A stretch of DNA of 56,170 nt from Terriglobia bacterium. GTDB lineage: Bacteria > Acidobacteriota > Terriglobia > JAJPHL01. This document shows, one piece after another, positions 52,557 through 56,170 of this stretch (positions within the stretch are counted from its first letter, which is position 1; every line of letters begins with the position of its first letter). The stretch spans positions 229,082 through 285,251 of the forward strand of contig JAJPHL010000032.1 of the NCBI GenBank assembly GCA_021325275.1, written 5' to 3'. A program made the translations under genes and the position numbers. The notes under the pieces were generated by a model. The model was not told the DNA's origin, did no database searches, and was given only the letters and a program-made list of their open reading frames with translations.

Positions 52557-53840
52557 TCACGCGCCTGGTTGTGACTTTTGCGATGACGGCTTGGGACGCA
52601 CATGCATGCCGGGAGCAACTTTTTGGACTCCTTCGACGATCACGCGCTCGCCGGCTTTCAAGCCGTCGCGGACGATCCAGAACGCGCCAACCTGATCGCC
52701 CACGTTGATCGTTTGAACGTTGACGGTTCCGCTTCCATCCACCGTGGCGACCTGGTAGTTGCCCTGCATCTCGGTAACTGCCTGCTGAGGAACAACCAGT
52801 GCGCCGTGCAGCGTTTCCACGGCGACGCGCACCTTGCCGTATTGTCCAGGGCGGAGAATGTCGCCTGGATTTGGAAACAACCCTGTGACCTCGATGGCGC
52901 CGGTGCTCTGGTTCACTTGGCGTCCGGTGAAAGCGAACTTCCCCTCGTGTGGATAGATCGCTCCGTCAGCTAGAATCAGTTCGAATGGCGGAGCCGGATC
53001 GTCCGGTTTGCGTTCCTTCCTGAATCTGAGATACTCCTGCTCGCTGATCGCGAACGTGACCTTGATGGGGTCAACTGTAGAGACGGTGGTGACGGCGTTG
53101 GCAGCCGGGCTCACCAGATTGCCGATCTGAATCTGCACATTGCCCGCGATGCCATCGATAGGAGAGTACAACTTGGTGAAGCCGAGGTTTACGCTGGCCG
53201 CTTCCACCGCGGCCTTCGCCGCTTCCACCGTCGCATTGGCCGCCTGGATCTGAGCCTTCGCCGCTTCCACTTGCGCGGTGGTCATTTTCACCTGCGCTTT
53301 CGCGGAGAGATTGTTCTGTACGGCGTTATCGAGATCCTGCTGGGTGACCGCTTTCTCCTTGGCGAGCGGTGTATAGCGGTCTTCGTCGAACTGCGCCTTG
53401 CGTTGATTCGCTTCGGCGCTGGCCAACTGCGCTTCCGATTGCTGATACTGCGCCTGCGCTTGCGCTAACTGGCCGGTGGCCTGGGCGAGTTGTCCTTTCG
53501 CTTGGTCGAGCGCCGCCTGCAGCGGACGCGGATCGATTTGGAAGAGGAGCTGGCCTTTCTTGACGAAAGAACCTTCCGCGTAGTCTTGGGTGAGCAAGTA
53601 GCCCGTGACTTGTGCACGGATCGCGGCGTTGACCATTCCGTCGAGCGTTCCGATCCATTCGCGATAGACCGGAATGTCCTTCTGCTCCACCGCGACCACT
53701 TCGACTTCCGGCGGCGATGCCTCGCTCGCCCGCGCCGACGTTCGGCTGCAACTCGTCAGTTGAACGCAGATGACGGCCAGCAACAGGGCTTTGCTTATTT
53801 CAACGATTCGGCAGCGGAGGTTCTTCGTCATGCAGGCCAT
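52557..53840 (-). CDS. RND efflux periplasmic adaptor (membrane fusion protein)
   Basis: 427 residues. The lipoprotein signal ends LLLAVICVQLTSCSRTSA. Then YREWIGTLDGMVNAAIRAQV (lipoyl half), GYLLTQDYAEGSFVKKGQLL, LFQIDPRPLQAALDQAKGQL, a long alpha-hairpin with repeated Gln/Ala heptads, and the beta-barrel domains (LYSPIDGIAGNVQIQIGNLV, GDILRPGQYGKVRVAVETLH, GLKAGERVIVEGVQKVAPGM). It links the pump to the outer-membrane channel. First gene of the minus operon; ATG 53831 is an alternative start. Confidence 0.95.
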   Translation of the reverse strand: MACMTKNLRCRIVEISKALLLAVICVQLTSCSRTSARASEASPPEVEVVAVEQKDIPVYREWIGTLDGMVNAAIRAQVTGYLLTQDYAEGSFVKKGQLLFQIDPRPLQAALDQAKGQLAQATGQLAQAQAQYQQSEAQLASAEANQRKAQFDEDRYTPLAKEKAVTQQDLDNAVQNNLSAKAQVKMTTAQVEAAKAQIQAANATVEAAKAAVEAASVNLGFTKLYSPIDGIAGNVQIQIGNLVSPAANAVTTVSTVDPIKVTFAISEQEYLRFRKERKPDDPAPPFELILADGAIYPHEGKFAFTGRQVNQSTGAIEVTGLFPNPGDILRPGQYGKVRVAVETLHGALVVPQQAVTEMQGNYQVATVDGSGTVNVQTINVGDQVGAFWIVRDGLKAGERVIVEGVQKVAPGMHVRPKPSSQKSQPGA

Positions 53841-53865
53841 GCTACCGAAGCATGAAGCGAAGGGA

Positions 53866-53919
53866 TATTACATGTTCTGAGTAGTACGATTTCGCTGCGT
53901 CTACTGAGAACATGTAATA
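53866..53919. promoter_or_regulatory. Long palindrome in divergent pump/dehydrogenase region (candidate operator)
   Basis: Arms 53866-53884 and 53901-53919 are 19 nt each with one mismatch (core ATTACATGTTCT and its complement), separated by 16 nt. It sits between the adaptor gene start (53840) and the aldehyde dehydrogenase start (53970), so it could control both directions. No -10/-35 pair is clear. Confidence 0.7.
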
Positions 53920-53969
53920 GACGAAGTGCGCTTACTCTCCATACGATCCTCGGTGAGGAGAGAAGCACG

Positions 53970-55385
53970 ATGAAAACAATCACACAGCACTACGTCGATG
54001 GAGCATTCGTTGAATCGCATGGCCGCGAGGTCATGGATATCGTCAATCCAAGCACCGGCAAGGTCATTGGACGCGTGACGCTCGGTGACGAAGAAGATAC
54101 GCGGCGCGCCATCGCCGCCGCTAAGCGAGCGCTCGCAACCTACGGGCGCTCGACAAAAGAAGAACGCGCCAAGATACTGCGCCGTCTCCACGAGGCTGTT
54201 GCGGCGCGCATCGACGATCTGACGGCCGCGATGGTGGAAGAATACGGCGGCACTTCCACCTTTTCTCGAATCATCATCGAGGCGGGCGCCAAGGTGTTTC
54301 TTTCGGCCGAGAAGGCGCTGCAGGAACTGCCCCTGACGAGGAATCTCGGCAAAACGACGGTCACGCTCGAACCAGCCGGCGTCTGCGGCCTGATTACTCC
54401 GTGGAACGCCAACTCGTTTTTCCTTTGCGCCAAACTCGCATCCGCCCTTGCCGCCGGTTGTACGGCGGTCCACAAGCCGAGCGAACTTAGTTCGCTACAA
54501 ACGCAAGTTTGGCTTGAGTGTATCCACGAGGCAAAACTTCCGAAGGGACTTTGCAACGTGGTGACCGGCCGCGGCAATGTGGTCGGGGCCGAACTCGTGC
54601 GCAATCCCGATGTCGCCAAGATTTCGTTTACCGGATCGGTTGCCGTCGGGAAGTCGATCATGCGTGACGGCGCGGCGACGATGAAGCGCGTCACGCTCGA
54701 ACTGGGCGGCAAGTCGCCCAACATCCTGCTCGACGATGCCGATCTGAAGACGGCCATTCCCAACGCGCTCATGATCGCTTTTCTGAACAGCGGTCAGGCA
54801 TGCGCGGCGGGGACTCGTCTTCTTGTGCCGAAGCGCCGGCTCGACGAGGTCAAGCAAGCGATCAAGGACACGATTGCCGCATTTCCCACGGGAGATCCCG
54901 CCGATTCCAAGACCGCTGTCGGCCCGATGGTGTCGCGAACGCAGTACGAACGCGTGCAATCGTACATTCGAAAAGGCATTGAAGAGGGAGCCGAAGTTCT
55001 GGCCGGCGGCGAAGGACATCCCCAAGGGCTTGAGGATGGTTTCTTCGTGAAGCCCACGGTATTTGTGAACGTGAGGAACGACATGACGATCGCCCGCGAA
55101 GAGATTTTCGGTCCCGTCTTGTGCGTCATCGCCTACGATGACGATGAAGACGCCATCCGGATCGCCAACGACACGGATTTCGGACTTCATGCGTTCGTGA
55201 GCGGCGCCGATATCCAGCGCGCTCGCCGCGTGGCGTCGCGCATCCTTGCCGGGCGCATTGCGATCAACGGAATGCTGGACGATCAACAGGCGCCGTTCGG
55301 AGGATTCAAGCACTCAGGTGTCGGCCGGGAATTCGGAACGTATGGGATTGAGGCGTTTCTCGAAGCTCGGGCGATCCTCGAATAA
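53970..55385 (+). CDS. NAD(P)-dependent aldehyde dehydrogenase
   Basis: 471 residues with GAGGAG upstream. ALDH family signatures: PAGVCGLITPWNANSF, GCTAVHKPSELSSLQTQVWL, SFTGSVAVGK, catalytic Glu E244 (RVTLELGGKSPN) and nucleophile Cys C278 (NSGQACAAGTR), then EEIFGPVLCVIAYDDDEDAI and FGGFKHSGVGREFG. It oxidises an aldehyde to an acid. Divergent from the pump operon across the palindrome and followed by an SDR gene, which suggests a linked aldehyde or alcohol detoxification pathway. Confidence 0.94.
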   Translation: MKTITQHYVDGAFVESHGREVMDIVNPSTGKVIGRVTLGDEEDTRRAIAAAKRALATYGRSTKEERAKILRRLHEAVAARIDDLTAAMVEEYGGTSTFSRIIIEAGAKVFLSAEKALQELPLTRNLGKTTVTLEPAGVCGLITPWNANSFFLCAKLASALAAGCTAVHKPSELSSLQTQVWLECIHEAKLPKGLCNVVTGRGNVVGAELVRNPDVAKISFTGSVAVGKSIMRDGAATMKRVTLELGGKSPNILLDDADLKTAIPNALMIAFLNSGQACAAGTRLLVPKRRLDEVKQAIKDTIAAFPTGDPADSKTAVGPMVSRTQYERVQSYIRKGIEEGAEVLAGGEGHPQGLEDGFFVKPTVFVNVRNDMTIAREEIFGPVLCVIAYDDDEDAIRIANDTDFGLHAFVSGADIQRARRVASRILAGRIAINGMLDDQQAPFGGFKHSGVGREFGTYGIEAFLEARAILE

Positions 55386-55434
55386 CTTGCGCTGATCGCC
55401 AGGTGTAGCGCAACCAAGTGAAAGGAGCACAGCA

Positions 55435-56170
55435 ATGCACAGACTCGAAGGAAAGATCGCCGTCATCACAGGAGGAAGCAGCGGCATCGGCCTCGCCACC
55501 GCCAAGCGCTTTGTGAAGGAGGGCGCCTATGTTTTTATCACCGGCCGCCGGCAAACCGAGCTCGACAAAGCCGCCGCTGAGATCGGCTCAAACGTGACCG
55601 CCGCAAGGGGGGACGTTGCGAACCCCAATGACCTTGACCGGCTCTATCAAACCGTCGCAGCCGAGAAGGGCAAGCTGGATATCCTGTTTGCGAACGCCGG
55701 AATTGCGGACCCGGTGCCTACTCCCGACGTTACCACCGAACACTACGACAAGACCTTCGGCGTAAATGCCCGGGGCGTTTTCTTTACCGTGCAGAAGGCC
55801 CTTCCTCTGATGAGGGCCGGCGGCTCGATCATCGTCAACGGTTCCGGCGCCTGGCAGAAGGGTATTCCAATGTATGCGACGTATAGCGCCACGAAGGCGG
55901 CCCTGCGCTCGTTTGTCCGTACGTGGACCGCTGAATTAGCGAGCAAAGGCATCCGCGCCAACCTCGTCAGCCCAGGCCCGGTCGAAACGCCCTTCTCGAA
56001 GCCCAGTTCGGCCCGAATGTCGGCGCGATGAAGGACCGGTTCATAGCCATGACGCCAATGCAACGGATTGGACGGCCCGAAGAGATTGCCTCGGCCGTTC
56101 TGTTCCTGGCGTCCGACGAAAGCAGCTTCATCACGGGCGTCGATCTGCCAGTCGACGGCGGCACCGTAGC
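55435..56170 (+). pseudogene. Short-chain dehydrogenase (SDR), frameshifted; 3' end beyond window
   Basis: Starts MHRLEGKIAVITGGSSGIGL with cofactor motif GGSSGIG, then ILFANAGIA (NAG), IVNGSGAWQKG and the catalytic YSATKAALRSF (Y-x3-K). After SPGPVETP (about 55992) the reading shifts and stops at 56031. In the +2 frame from 55995 the family ending resumes: [53 protein letters not shown], open to the window end. One missing base between 55992 and 55995 explains it. A real mutation or an assembly error cannot be told apart here. Confidence 0.8.

Overview
The window looks like a chromosomal segment of an Acidobacteriota bacterium, probably near the Bryobacter/Solibacter group. This is inferred from high GC, GTG/TTG starts, the gene families (MXAN_5187-type protein, PEGA-domain Ser/Thr kinase, small secreted 'LPAG' proteins, an ECF-sigma module with a secretin-like secreted partner) and dispersed inverted repeats. 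No rRNA, CRISPR array, prophage or intact insertion sequence was seen. One tRNA gene, tRNA-Leu(CAA), is present.

Layout. (1) 45-4600, minus: PQQ-like beta-propeller protein, orphan D12-class adenine methyltransferase, SulP anion transporter coupled to an ArsR-type repressor with a visible operator. (2) 4698-6146: small zinc-ribbon-like protein, possible small secreted Cys protein, YdjC/ChbG-type deacetylase. (3) 6206-12605, minus: Dabb protein, nusB, 3-hydroxyacyl-CoA dehydrogenase, TPR-GAF-degenerate GGDEF protein, alcohol dehydrogenase, metallo-beta-lactamase-fold protein. (4) 13159-18810, minus: MOSC protein, a REP-like inverted repeat, then a tight operon of sugar epimerase, MBL hydrolase, PilZ, glpD and hpnB. 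(5) 18925-23123: RDD protein, secreted protein, FHA-GAF-sigma54 activator behind two tandem palindromes, and a TacA/TacT-like toxin-antitoxin pair. (6) 23223-27661: the translation operon ffh-rpsP-khpA-rimM-trmD-rplS-rnhB, interrupted by two different hairpin repeats. (7) 27736-32812: large TPR/acidic protein, small membrane protein, thiE, a vapC remnant, and a divergent aminotransferase. (8) 32959-37592: ECF sigma, anti-sigma and secreted protein, then a GNAT and a GH2 glycosidase. (9) 37664-43842: coiled-coil protein, MXAN_5187-type protein, purH, Ser/Thr kinase, EVE protein, trpS. (10) 43917-53840: tRNA-Leu, a decayed pseudogene, and a minus-strand operon of RND efflux pump (adaptor, pump, outer-membrane factor), PAS histidine kinase and two FixJ-type response regulators. 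(11) 53970-end: aldehyde dehydrogenase and a frameshifted SDR, divergent from the pump and separated from it by a long palindrome.

The most integrated system is the pump, kinase and two regulators, facing the aldehyde dehydrogenase/SDR pair across a 19-bp-arm palindrome. It suggests a locally controlled chemical-stress (possibly aldehyde or aromatic) response. Several genome-decay signs stand out: a VapC tail, a stop-interrupted methyltransferase-like remnant, and the frameshifted SDR. Repeats have reshaped the ends of housekeeping genes (rimM, and the upstream region of trmD). All functions are read from motifs and context; no database search was possible.
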